From the NCBI GenBank assembly GCA_030041475.1, contig JASHNU010000038.1, forward strand, positions 62,001 to 126,000: a stretch of DNA of 64,000 nt, written 5' to 3'. The translations under genes and the position numbers were made by a program. The notes below the pieces were generated by a model. That model was not told the origin of the DNA, searched no databases, and saw only the letters and a list, made by a program, of their open reading frames with translations. Below are positions 1 through 8,992 of the stretch, in pieces. This DNA comes from Candidatus Sulfotelmatobacter sp. Its GTDB lineage: Bacteria; Acidobacteriota; Terriglobia; Terriglobales; Acidobacteriaceae. Every line of letters starts with the position of its first letter. Position 1 is the stretch's first letter.

Positions 1-108
1 CAGGTGCAGAACCCGGACGCCCTCAAGGGGCATGAGGGGCATCACGTTGCAGTGACCGGCACCGTGACGGCCGATTCCATCAAAATTGGAAGCGTGAAGA
101 TGCTGTGA
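1..108 (+). CDS. C-terminal end of a small DUF5818-like protein (partial)
   Basis: The reading frame is open from the first base and ends with TGA at 106-108, giving 35 residues that include GHEGHHVAVTGTV and end SVKML. This Gly/His/Val-rich beta-strand pattern resembles the tail of small exported acidobacterial proteins of the DUF5818 type, which probably form an OB-like barrel. The assignment is from memory of the family, and the start lies outside the window. A hairpin terminator follows at 134-163, which supports this as the true end of a transcription unit. Confidence 0.5.
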   Translation, partial: QVQNPDALKGHEGHHVAVTGTVTADSIKIGSVKML

Positions 109-133
109 GCCAACTGAGGCTCCGATGATTGAA

Positions 134-163
134 GGGCGGCCGACAGGCCGCCCGTTTCTGTTT
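134..163 (+). terminator. Intrinsic terminator after the left-edge gene
   Basis: An 8-bp perfect GC-only stem, GGGCGGCC at 134-141 and GGCCGCCC at 146-153, closes a 4-base loop. It is followed by a T-rich stretch (GTTTCTGTTT). It sits 26 bp after the partial plus-strand gene and beyond the stop of the convergent thiG. Confidence 0.75.
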
Positions 164-203
164 AGGTCAGTTTCAATTTCTTTTTGCTGCTACCGCGACG
201 TTA

Positions 204-992
204 CTAGCGCACGACGCCTTCCAGCGGCGAACTGGCAGTAGCATACAGCTTTTTTGCCATCCGGCCGGCCAGATACGCCTGCCGTCCGGCCAGCACGGCG
301 TTGCGCATAGCCTCCGCCATTAAGATCGGATCTTGCGCGTTGGCGATGCCCGTGTTCATCAGCACGGCATCCGCGCCGAGTTCCAGAGCAATGGCAGCGT
401 CGGAAGCCGTGCCCACGCCTGCGTCCACGATCAGCGGTACTCCGGTAATCATCTCACGCAGGATGCGGAGATTGGCCTGGTTCTGAATTCCCATGCCGCT
501 GCCGATGGGTGCGCCCAGGGGCATAATGGTCGCCGCGCCCGCGTCGATCAAGCGTTTTGCCACCACGATATCGTCTGAAGTGTAGGGCAGCACCGTGAAG
601 CCGTCCTTCACCAGTACGCGCGTCGCTTCGAGCGTGGCCTGCACATCGGGATAGAGCGTAGCCTGGTCGCCGATCACTTCGAGCTTCACCCAATCTGACA
701 GGCCGACTTCGCGGCCCAGACGGGCCGCGCGGATCGCCTCATCCGCGGTGTAGCAGCCGGCGGTGTTGGGCAGCAGAAAGTATTTCTTGGGATCGATGTA
801 ATCGAGCAACGATTCCTTCTTTTGGCCGAGCGCGCTGCGATCGAGATTGACGCGGCGCACGGCGACCGTGACCATCTCCGCGCCACTGGCTTCGAGCGCG
901 CGCGCGGTTTCCTGAAAGGATTTGTATTTCCCCGTGCCGACGATCAGCCGGGAGCGAAACGAGCGTCCATTGATGATCAATAAGTCCGTCAT
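204..992 (-). CDS. thiG: Thiazole synthase ThiG
   Basis: A 262-residue protein, full length for ThiG. ThiG builds the thiazole phosphate moiety of thiamin from 1-deoxy-D-xylulose 5-phosphate, dehydroglycine and ThiS thiocarboxylate in the cytoplasm. Visible marks are the N-terminal [18 protein letters not shown], the Schiff-base lysine region WVKLEVIGD near residue 103, and the C-terminal phosphate-binding run [12 protein letters not shown] followed by [12 protein letters not shown]. The gene lies 18 bp after the acyl-CoA ligase on the same strand, so the two are probably cotranscribed. No thiS or other thi gene and no TPP riboswitch was seen nearby, so the rest of the pathway is encoded elsewhere. 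Confidence 0.95.
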   Translation of the reverse strand: MTDLLIINGRSFRSRLIVGTGKYKSFQETARALEASGAEMVTVAVRRVNLDRSALGQKKESLLDYIDPKKYFLLPNTAGCYTADEAIRAARLGREVGLSDWVKLEVIGDQATLYPDVQATLEATRVLVKDGFTVLPYTSDDIVVAKRLIDAGAATIMPLGAPIGSGMGIQNQANLRILREMITGVPLIVDAGVGTASDAAIALELGADAVLMNTGIANAQDPILMAEAMRNAVLAGRQAYLAGRMAKKLYATASSPLEGVVR

Positions 993-1010
993 AGAAGTAT
1001 TGTAATGAAT

Positions 1011-2807
1011 TTACGGCACCCTCGCCGCATCTGCCTCCGCATACAGCTCGTCGATCTGATGGCGGTAGCGCTCTTCGACCACGCGGCGCCGCAGCTTCAA
1101 CGTCGGTGTCAGCACCCCGTTGTCAGTGGTGAATTCGTCGGCGACAAGCAGCACGCGCTTCAGCTTTTCAAAACGTGCCAGATTCTGATTGATGCTGTCG
1201 ATGATCTCCTCATACAGCGCCTGTACCTTAGCACTGCCCACCAGCTCAGCTCGCGAGGAAAATGCGACGCCGTTCGCCCGTGCCCATTCTTCCAACCTGA
1301 CAAAGTTGGGTGAGATCATGACTGCGGGAAACTTGCGCTTTTCGCCGAGTATGGCGGCGACGCCGATGAACGCATTCAGTTTGAGCGCGTTCTCGATCGG
1401 CTGCGGCGCAATGAACTTGCCACCTGAAGTCTTGATCAGATCCTTCTTGCGGTCGGTTACTGATAGATATCCATCGGCATCCACATGGCCGATGTCGCCG
1501 GTTTTGAACCAGCCGTCCACCAATGCCGCATGTGTTTCCTCTGGCCGATTCCAGTATCCCTTGAACACCGACGGCCCGCGCACCAGAATTTCGCCGTCCT
1601 CGGCGATGCGGACTTCAAGATTGGGCAGAATCTTGCCCACTGTGCCGATGCGGTGATTCACCGGCGTGTTCACCGCGATCACTGGCGAGGTCTCCGTCAG
1701 CCCATAGCCCTCATGAATGCGGATTCCGACAGTCGCATACCACTCGGCGAGTTCGCGGCCGAGCGGTGCACCCCCGGAAATGAACGTTTCGACCCGTCCG
1801 CCCATGCCTTCGCGAATTTTGGAAAACACGAGCTTGTTGGCCAGCTTCCAGCTCGGCGACGAGGGAGTTTTCCCGTCTAAGATCTGGGGCTTGTTGCGGC
1901 GTCCTACGTTAACAGCCCAATCGAAAATCGCGCGCTTGGGAAATCCTTTCGCCTTAAGCTCCGCCTGGGCATAAATTTTCTCGTAGACGCGTGGCACAGC
2001 CACAAACACTGAAGGTCGTACCTCTTGCAGCGCTTGCGGCAGACGATCGATGAACGGGCAGTAAGCGAGCGTCACGCCATGGTGAAGCAGCGCGAAATCC
2101 ACGTGCCGTGCTGTAATGTGGCAGAGTGGAAGAAACGAAACGCTGACCAGCCCCGGCTTCATATCGAAGCCCAACAGCGAGCATGAAATGTTGGAAGCGA
2201 TGTTGCCGTGCGTCAGCATCGCGCCCTTCGATGTCCCGGTCGTGCCAGAGGTGTAGACGATGGTGGCCAGGTCATCGGGGATGATGGCGCGCGCCTGAGC
2301 TTCCAGGTCGCGGCCGAGATCCATTGGGCCCTGCAGCGTGATCTGGTTCATGGTGGCACAGTGGCCGGCGTAAGGAGCGAGATCGCCGGTAAATTCCACC
2401 GGATCCATGACCACAACTCGTTCGACCGGAATCTGCGGCAGGATGGACAGAATCTTGTGCAGGTGCTGGTCCGAAGACAGGAAGATGACGCGCGATCCGG
2501 AATCGCGCAGCAGGAATGCAATTTGCTCCGCCGTCAGAGTCGTGTACAGCGGGACCGTGACCGCGCCCAGCAGCAGGCTGGCCATGTCAGCCATCGGCCA
2601 TTCCGGACGGTTTTCGCTCAGAATGGCGACGCGGTCACCGCCGCGGATCCCCCAGTTGTGGAGAGCTCGCGTAATGCGCGCCACGCTCACGCTAAACTCG
2701 CGCGAGGAAATGGGAATCCACTTCCCGTTCTCGCGATAGAGCATGAGGCGGTCAAGATTGCGTTCAACCGCCGTAAAGAAAATGTCGTTCAGGGTGGCGA
2801 GACTCAT
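1011..2807 (-). CDS. Long-chain fatty-acid--CoA ligase (AMP-forming)
   Basis: A 598-residue ANL-superfamily adenylate-forming enzyme of the FadD15/ACSL type, which activates long-chain fatty acids to acyl-CoA through an acyl-AMP intermediate. The P-loop motif [18 protein letters not shown] lies near residue 185. The acyl-binding motif [10 protein letters not shown] is near 370, the hinge region [10 protein letters not shown] near 430, and the A10-like lysine region [13 protein letters not shown] near 455. Length fits the family. It has no signal peptide and is likely cytosolic or membrane-associated. The gene is divergent from the peroxiredoxin and directly precedes thiG. Confidence 0.92.
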   Translation of the reverse strand: MSLATLNDIFFTAVERNLDRLMLYRENGKWIPISSREFSVSVARITRALHNWGIRGGDRVAILSENRPEWPMADMASLLLGAVTVPLYTTLTAEQIAFLLRDSGSRVIFLSSDQHLHKILSILPQIPVERVVVMDPVEFTGDLAPYAGHCATMNQITLQGPMDLGRDLEAQARAIIPDDLATIVYTSGTTGTSKGAMLTHGNIASNISCSLLGFDMKPGLVSVSFLPLCHITARHVDFALLHHGVTLAYCPFIDRLPQALQEVRPSVFVAVPRVYEKIYAQAELKAKGFPKRAIFDWAVNVGRRNKPQILDGKTPSSPSWKLANKLVFSKIREGMGGRVETFISGGAPLGRELAEWYATVGIRIHEGYGLTETSPVIAVNTPVNHRIGTVGKILPNLEVRIAEDGEILVRGPSVFKGYWNRPEETHAALVDGWFKTGDIGHVDADGYLSVTDRKKDLIKTSGGKFIAPQPIENALKLNAFIGVAAILGEKRKFPAVMISPNFVRLEEWARANGVAFSSRAELVGSAKVQALYEEIIDSINQNLARFEKLKRVLLVADEFTTDNGVLTPTLKLRRRVVEERYRHQIDELYAEADAARVP

Positions 2808-3027
2808 CGAATTCGAATACTTGGATGCAGCGTCTGCTGGCAGAGCCTGCGTTGGAAGTGCCCAACTGGCTCCGAACCAAACTGTACTGTCTTTTCACAG
2901 GCTTAGGCAATGCGTAAGATCACATCCGACCAGCACTTCCGGGTTTACGGCGCAGCTTACGGCGCGCGGGTTTACGGCACAAGCTCCTGAGGGATATTCT
3001 GGCAGTACTCCAAGTGGGGGGAGTTTC

Positions 3028-3573
3028 ATGCAGAGAACAGGCTTTGGGGTTCTGGCTGCGGCGTTGTTGCTGATCGCCTCTGCCGGCCTTTTCGCGCAGG
3101 ATGCCGCCATGCCCAAGGTCGGCGACATGGCGCCTGATTTCACACTGAAATACTTCGACGGCACGGAGCGCAAGGACGTAAAGCTCAGCGATTTCCGCGG
3201 CAAGAAAAATGTCGTGCTGGCTTTCTACGTGTTCGCTTTCACCGGGGGTTGAACCAAGCAGATGCAGGCCTTCCAGCAGAACCTGAAGACTCTGGAGGCG
3301 GCCGACACCCAGGTTCTGGGTGTGAGCATGGACAGTTGGTTCTCGAACAAAGCCTTCGCCGACAAAATTGGAGTCACCTTCCCGCTGCTCAGCGATTGGG
3401 GCGGCAAAGTCACGCGCGAGTACGGCATCTACAAAGACGAATACCAAGCGGCGCGCCGCGTCAATTTCCTGATCGGCAAAGACGGCAGGATCATGGAGGA
3501 GCAAGTCGACAAGGACGCGATCGATCCGACGAAGATCGTGGACGCCTGCGCCCGACCAAAGATGAAGAACTGA
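3028..3573 (+). CDS. Exported peroxiredoxin (AhpC/TSA family) with in-frame TGA, probable selenoprotein
   Basis: The ATG at 3028 follows a GGGGGGAG ribosome site at 3016-3022. Residues 1-24 form a signal peptide ending near LFAQDA. A thioredoxin-fold peroxiredoxin follows: [30 protein letters not shown], then [17 protein letters not shown]. The TGA at 3250-3252 is codon 75, exactly where this family carries its peroxidatic cysteine (FTxxCTKQ). The frame continues with family sequence ([34 protein letters not shown]) for 106 more codons to TGA at 3571. Reading the TGA as selenocysteine gives a complete 181-residue protein. It would reduce peroxides in the periplasm. A Cys near the C-terminus (VDACARP) could resolve the selenenic acid. 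The alternative is a Cys TGC-to-TGA nonsense mutation. Selenocysteine insertion genes are not in the window. Confidence 0.85.
3250..3303 (+). promoter_or_regulatory. Candidate bacterial SECIS hairpin after the in-frame UGA
   Basis: Fourteen bases after the UGA (3250-3252) an imperfect stem can form. GGCC at 3267-3270 pairs with GGCC at 3300-3303, and UUCCAG at 3271-3276 pairs with CUGGAG at 3292-3297 (one G-U pair). There is a 2-base bulge (3298-3299) and a 15-base loop (3277-3291). Position and size suit the bacterial arrangement, where the SECIS lies inside the coding region just after UGA. No energy calculation was done, and the large loop is not a textbook E. coli fdhF loop. Confidence 0.5.
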
Positions 3574-3593
3574 CACAGGCTACCCACTCCATT

Positions 3594-3631
3594 GTCATCC
3601 TGAGCGGCGGTCACCCACCGCTCAGGATGAC
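3594..3631. repeat. Intergenic 14-bp palindromic repeat, possible terminator
   Basis: GTCATCCTGAGCGG at 3594-3607 is perfectly mirrored by CCGCTCAGGATGAC at 3618-3631 around a 10-base loop. The TCATCCTGAGC core is a familiar dispersed repeat in acidobacterial and other genomes, and a related GTCATCC-ended element lies at 46591-46703. It sits 21 bp after the peroxiredoxin stop and may end that transcript, although no clear T-tract follows. Confidence 0.7.
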
Positions 3632-3785
3632 GCCCCTGAACCCTACCACCAGCCAACGGCTTCCATTCGCGGCGGAAACTAAACCGTCTCTACTGTGTTT
3701 ACAAGAGAGCAGGTAAGATCAATGGCGAGAAATCCGCACAATTAAAATGAAGGTAGACAAATTTCCATCGCATTGGGGCGAAGAC

Positions 3786-5822
3786 ATGAAAAGACGCAAG
3801 TGGTCCGCATTGATGATTCTACTGGCGAGCTTTGCATTTGCTTTGCAGGTTTCGACCATCGCAAAGGCGCAAGATGAATACGACGATCAGAGCCAGGATC
3901 CTCCGGGCCGCGTAGGGCGGATGGATTTTTCCGAGGGCTCGGTTTCGTTCCGTCCGGCCGGAGAAGACGACTGGGTCACGGCGGTGCCCAACCGGCCAAT
4001 CGTGACCGGCGACGATCTCTGGACCGACAACGATTCGCGCGCCGAAGTCCATGTGGGCTCGGCGGCGATCCGCATGGGCCAGAGGACCGGCATCACTTTC
4101 CTTACGCTCGATGACAACAACACGCAGATTCGCTTGGCGCAGGGAAGCATCATCGTGCGCGTGCGCCACGTGGATGACGACGACACTTACGAGATCGACA
4201 CTCCGAACATCGCGTTCACGCTGCTGCAGCCCGGCGAATACCGCGTCGACGTGAGTGAAGATGGAAGCCAGACGATCACAGAGGTGTTTCATGGTCGCGG
4301 CCACGTCACCGGCGGGGGTTTCACCTATAACGTGATCGCCGGTCAGTCGGCCAGTTTCACCGGCAGCGATCATCTGGATTACGACTTGGAGCAGCTTCCT
4401 TCTCAGGATGACTTCGACGGATGGGCTTTTGACCGCGATGCGCGTGAGGACGAAGCCGACTCAGCCAATTATGTTTCGCGCGAAATGACCGGCTATGAAG
4501 ATCTCGACCAATACGGCAGCTGGAGCTACCAGCCGGGTTACGGCGAGTGCTGGCAGCCGGTGGGCGTGGTTGTGGGCTGGGCTCCCTATCGCTTCGGGCA
4601 CTGGGTTTGGGTGGGGCCGTGGGGCTGGACCTGGGTGGAAGACGAGCCCTGGGGATTCGCTCCGTTCCACTATGGCCGCTGGGCCTTCGTTAACGGCGGA
4701 TGGTTCTGGGTGCCGGGCCCGGTCGTAGTGCGGCCGGTGTGGGCGCCCGCACTGGTGGCATTTGTTGGCGGCGGGCCGGGTTTCCGCTTCTCTGCAGGAG
4801 TAGGTGTGGGATGGTTCCCGTTAGGGCCGGGTGAGGTTTACGTTCCCGGATACCGCGTGAGCCGCGCCTATGTGAATAACGTGAACATCACCAACACGAC
4901 GGTAAATGTTACGCGGGTCACGAACGTCTACAACACGGTGATCGTGAACAAGACGACCATCACGAACGTCACCTACGTCAACCAGCGTGTGAACAACGCG
5001 GTAACCGTCGTGTCGCATGATGCCTTCGTGAACGCGCGGCCGGTGTCGCAGAACATCATGAAGGTGCAACCGCAGGAAATCGCCTCGGCGCCGGTTTCGC
5101 ATGTGATAGCGGCGGAGCCGGTGCATTCGAGTGTGGTGGGCGTGGGGCGCCCGGTTCAGGCGCGCCCGCCGGCGACAGTCATGAGCCGGCAGGTGGTCGC
5201 GGTCAGGACGCCTCCCGCGCCTCCGCAGTCCATTGCGCAACGCCAGGCGCAAGCCAGTGGGCACCTGAATCAGCAGGCACTGTTTCGTCCGGCAGGCGCA
5301 TCGCAGGCTGCGCCAGTTCAGGCCGGGGCGAACCAGGCCGGGACGAACCAGGCCGGGACGAACCAGGGAAGGCCAGCGCAGACGCAGGCAGGCTTCCGAT
5401 CGTTCGGTCAGCCTGGAGGTCAGCCCGCCAATACGAGCCAACCCGCAAATGCGAACAACAGCCAGGTGAAGCCGATGCTCAGGCCGCAGCCCCGCGTCTA
5501 TGAGCAGCAGGGGCCGTCACCGGAAAACGAGAGCCGTGGCGGGGTGCAGCAGTTCGGTACACCGCGCCAGGAGGCCAATGTGCAGGCCGGTCGGCAGCAA
5601 GGTGAGCAGGCGAATCAGCAGCAGAGATCTGCGCAACCGGAGTCGCATCCTCTGGTGAAGCCGGCGCCGCCGGTGCAGGAACGCAGCCCGCAGCAGGAGC
5701 AGCAGCAGGCCCAGAAGTTCAACCAGTGGCAACAACAGAGGCCCGCTCCCGCTCCCGCGCCAAAGCCGCAGTCGCATCCGGCACCGGCGCCGAAGGCGAG
5801 CTCTCCGCCGAAGAATCACTGA
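3786..5822 (+). CDS. Exported FecR-domain protein with Trp/Tyr-rich DUF6600-like region (paralog A)
   Basis: A 678-residue protein from the ATG at 3786, chosen because MKRRKW starts a clean signal peptide (hydrophobic to about residue 25, then KAQDE); the frame is open 13 codons further upstream. Residues about 40-190 resemble a FecR fold (VGRMDFSEGSVSFRPAG, LAQGSIIVRVRH, DTPNIAFTLLQPGEYRVDV). Residues about 235-340 are packed with Trp, Tyr and Gly (YGSWSYQPGYGECWQP, WAPYRFGHWVWV, WGFAPFHYGRWAF), typical of DUF6600. An Asn/Thr/Val-rich stretch and a long Gln/Pro-rich low-complexity tail follow. It is likely secreted or surface-bound; the function is unknown. It precedes a two-component pair, and a paralog with the same architecture lies at 8993-11377. 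Confidence 0.8.
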   Translation: MKRRKWSALMILLASFAFALQVSTIAKAQDEYDDQSQDPPGRVGRMDFSEGSVSFRPAGEDDWVTAVPNRPIVTGDDLWTDNDSRAEVHVGSAAIRMGQRTGITFLTLDDNNTQIRLAQGSIIVRVRHVDDDDTYEIDTPNIAFTLLQPGEYRVDVSEDGSQTITEVFHGRGHVTGGGFTYNVIAGQSASFTGSDHLDYDLEQLPSQDDFDGWAFDRDAREDEADSANYVSREMTGYEDLDQYGSWSYQPGYGECWQPVGVVVGWAPYRFGHWVWVGPWGWTWVEDEPWGFAPFHYGRWAFVNGGWFWVPGPVVVRPVWAPALVAFVGGGPGFRFSAGVGVGWFPLGPGEVYVPGYRVSRAYVNNVNITNTTVNVTRVTNVYNTVIVNKTTITNVTYVNQRVNNAVTVVSHDAFVNARPVSQNIMKVQPQEIASAPVSHVIAAEPVHSSVVGVGRPVQARPPATVMSRQVVAVRTPPAPPQSIAQRQAQASGHLNQQALFRPAGASQAAPVQAGANQAGTNQAGTNQGRPAQTQAGFRSFGQPGGQPANTSQPANANNSQVKPMLRPQPRVYEQQGPSPENESRGGVQQFGTPRQEANVQAGRQQGEQANQQQRSAQPESHPLVKPAPPVQERSPQQEQQQAQKFNQWQQQRPAPAPAPKPQSHPAPAPKASSPPKNH

Positions 5823-5926
5823 GGCTCGGAGTTGGGGCACGCACGGTGTTTGACGCTGGCTCGTGCTGGAAAGTGTGATAGCTTCGCATCAGATGCGCTT
5901 GAAAAGCTGAACATGGGATGAAGCGT

Positions 5927-5965
5927 GCGCCGGGAGGAAGCGAACTTCTCCCGGCGCAGGTTTTT
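5927..5965 (+). terminator. Intrinsic terminator between FecR paralog A and the sensor kinase
   Basis: GCGCCGGGAG at 5927-5936 pairs with CTCCCGGCGC at 5948-5957, followed by AGG and a run of five T (5961-5965). It separates the upstream FecR/DUF6600 gene from the kinase starting at 5998. Confidence 0.8.
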
Positions 5966-5997
5966 GCGAAAGGCGATCTGACCGCCAGACCACAGGG

Positions 5998-7326
5998 ATG
6001 AACAACGCCAAGGACACAACCGCCAGATCGACCATCAACTGGATGGACATCCTGTGGCTCGTGTTTCTGGCGGCGCTGGCCTTCCTGCCGCCGGTGACTG
6101 AGATCCACAAGCAACTCATCCTGGTTGCCTTCGGCGTCATCCAGTTGGCTGAGGGCTGGCTGGTGTCTCGCATGGGACGCCGCGGGCCCGCTTACATTGT
6201 GCTGCTCAAGATCGCCCTGGCCACGCTGCTCATCGATCACACTGGCGAGCCCATCACCATCAACAGCAATTACTACCCGATTTATTTTCTGCCCGTTCTC
6301 ACTGCCGCCGAATATTTTGAGCCGCTCGCCACGCTGCTCTGGACCGCGCTCGCCTCGGCTGCTTACTGCTCATATCTGTATCCGGCAATGCAGGAGTACG
6401 AAATTCCGGCCGAGAGCTACGGTTTGCTTGCCATCCGCATTCTGTTTTTCTTTCTGGCCGCGATGGTCGTGAACCGTTTCGCGGTAGAGAACCGAAGGCA
6501 GACGCGACTCTATCAGGAACTCGCCGAGACTCTGGCCGAGACCAATCGCCGGCTGGAGCAGGCGCAAGCCGAGGCGCGGCGCTCCGAGCGACTAGCCGCG
6601 CTGGGACAGCTTTCCGCCGGTCTGGCCCACGAAATTCGGAATCCGCTGGGCGTGATCAAGGGCTCGGCCGAGATGCTCAGTCAGAAGCTGGCGGAATCGA
6701 ATCCGCTGGCCACCGAACTCGCGGGATACATATCGACCGAGACCAACCGGTTGAGCGGGCTGGTTACTCGTTTCCTCGATTTTGCGCGGCCGCTGCACGC
6801 CGAACTTACGCCGCAAGACATCACCACGGTTCTTGATCGCGCGCTGACGAATGTGGCTACGCTGTGGAAAGGCAATCCGGTGTGCGTCGAGAAGAAATAC
6901 GAAACCAACCTGCCTCCGGTTGCGCTCGATGAAGGGCTGTGCGAGCAGGCTTTCGTCAATATCGTGCAGAATGCCTATGACGCCATGAGTGCCGGCGGTG
7001 GTGTGCTGCGCGTGAAGGTGGGGAAGACGCACGCGACGGGACGAAATGGCGAGATGGCGGATGGCGTTGAGGTGCGCATCGCGGATACCGGGCCGGGCAT
7101 ACCTCCCGATTTGCGCGAGCAGATTTTCAATCCGTTCGTGACGACGAAGAAAACTGGCGTAGGGCTGGGCCTTTCGATTGTGTCGAAGATCATCGACGGC
7201 CACCACGGGTCGATTCGGATTGAGGACGGCGGCAAGGGCCAGGGCACAGGCGCATCCTTCGTCCTGTTTTTCCCGGCGAGCGAGGACGCCAAGACAGTCG
7301 AGACGGCCCGCATGGTGATTTCATGA
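5998..7326 (+). CDS. Membrane sensor histidine kinase, NtrB/AtoS-like
   Basis: A 442-residue protein. The first 165 residues hold about five hydrophobic segments (for example WLVFLAALAFLPPV and LLAIRILFFFLAAMVV), so sensing is probably in the membrane. A short coiled coil (LAETLAETNRRLEQAQAEARRSE) leads to the phospho-acceptor H-box LAALGQLSAGLAHEIRNPLG near residue 210. The ATP-binding domain carries the N-box IVQNAYDAM and the G-boxes DTGPGIPPD and GVGLGLSIVSKI. This kinase type usually pairs with sigma-54 activators, and the response regulator of that class begins 22 bp downstream. The two form one operon. Confidence 0.92.
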   Translation: MNNAKDTTARSTINWMDILWLVFLAALAFLPPVTEIHKQLILVAFGVIQLAEGWLVSRMGRRGPAYIVLLKIALATLLIDHTGEPITINSNYYPIYFLPVLTAAEYFEPLATLLWTALASAAYCSYLYPAMQEYEIPAESYGLLAIRILFFFLAAMVVNRFAVENRRQTRLYQELAETLAETNRRLEQAQAEARRSERLAALGQLSAGLAHEIRNPLGVIKGSAEMLSQKLAESNPLATELAGYISTETNRLSGLVTRFLDFARPLHAELTPQDITTVLDRALTNVATLWKGNPVCVEKKYETNLPPVALDEGLCEQAFVNIVQNAYDAMSAGGGVLRVKVGKTHATGRNGEMADGVEVRIADTGPGIPPDLREQIFNPFVTTKKTGVGLGLSIVSKIIDGHHGSIRIEDGGKGQGTGASFVLFFPASEDAKTVETARMVIS

Positions 7327-7348
7327 ACGGTTCCGGAGAAGCACGCTG

Positions 7349-8716
<1,368 letters not shown>

Positions 8717-8730
8717 GTGGCATGATCTGA

Positions 8731-8787
8731 CTGGCCGAAAACCACCACTCTTGGCCAAGGTCGGCCAAACGAGGCCGGAACGGCCCC
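8731..8787. promoter_or_regulatory. Clustered GGCC-centred inverted repeats, candidate enhancer (UAS) for the NtrC-like regulator
   Basis: TTGGCC at 8751-8756 is mirrored by GGCCAA at 8763-8768 across 6 bases. A second pair, GGCC-GGAAC-GGCC, lies at about 8773-8785, and a half site CTGGCCG is at 8731-8737. They lie about 70-125 bp upstream of the -24 element of the sigma-54 promoter, the usual position for enhancer sites of sigma-54 activators. Binding by the adjacent regulator is an inference. Confidence 0.5.
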
Positions 8788-8856
8788 AACGCCTCCTCCT
8801 AGACACCGATTCTCCATTGAAAACAAAGGACTTGTCCGCCCGACTCTTTTCCCGTT

Positions 8857-8873
8857 TTGGCATGGCAGTTGCT
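8857..8873 (+). promoter_or_regulatory. Sigma-54 (-24/-12) promoter
   Basis: TTGGCATG at 8857-8864, four bases, then TTGCT at 8869-8873. This matches the consensus TTGGCACG-N4-TTGCA with only two differences, and the invariant GG (8859-8860) and GC (8871-8872) are exactly 10 bases apart. Transcription would begin near 8884, about 110 bp before the ATG of the FecR/DUF6600 gene at 8993. The gene immediately upstream encodes a sigma-54 activator. Confidence 0.75.
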
Positions 8874-8992
8874 TTTCTCTTAGCAAGAGATTTCCCCAAA
8901 TGCGGGTTCATAGAGTTGGGTCACAAAATCTCGGGCAAGCTTTCATGACAAGAGATTCCGGATCACGAGTTATTGGCGAGTCGAGGTGGGTT

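Noticed and set aside
993-1010. TPP riboswitch before thiG
   Set aside because: Only 18 bases separate thiG from the acyl-CoA ligase; no thi-box sequence is present.
3028-3252. Peroxiredoxin as two separate genes or a plain pseudogene
   Set aside because: Both halves are in the same frame, neither shows other damage, and the only stop is on the catalytic Cys codon, which fits selenocysteine better. The pseudogene option is kept as the alternative in the entry.
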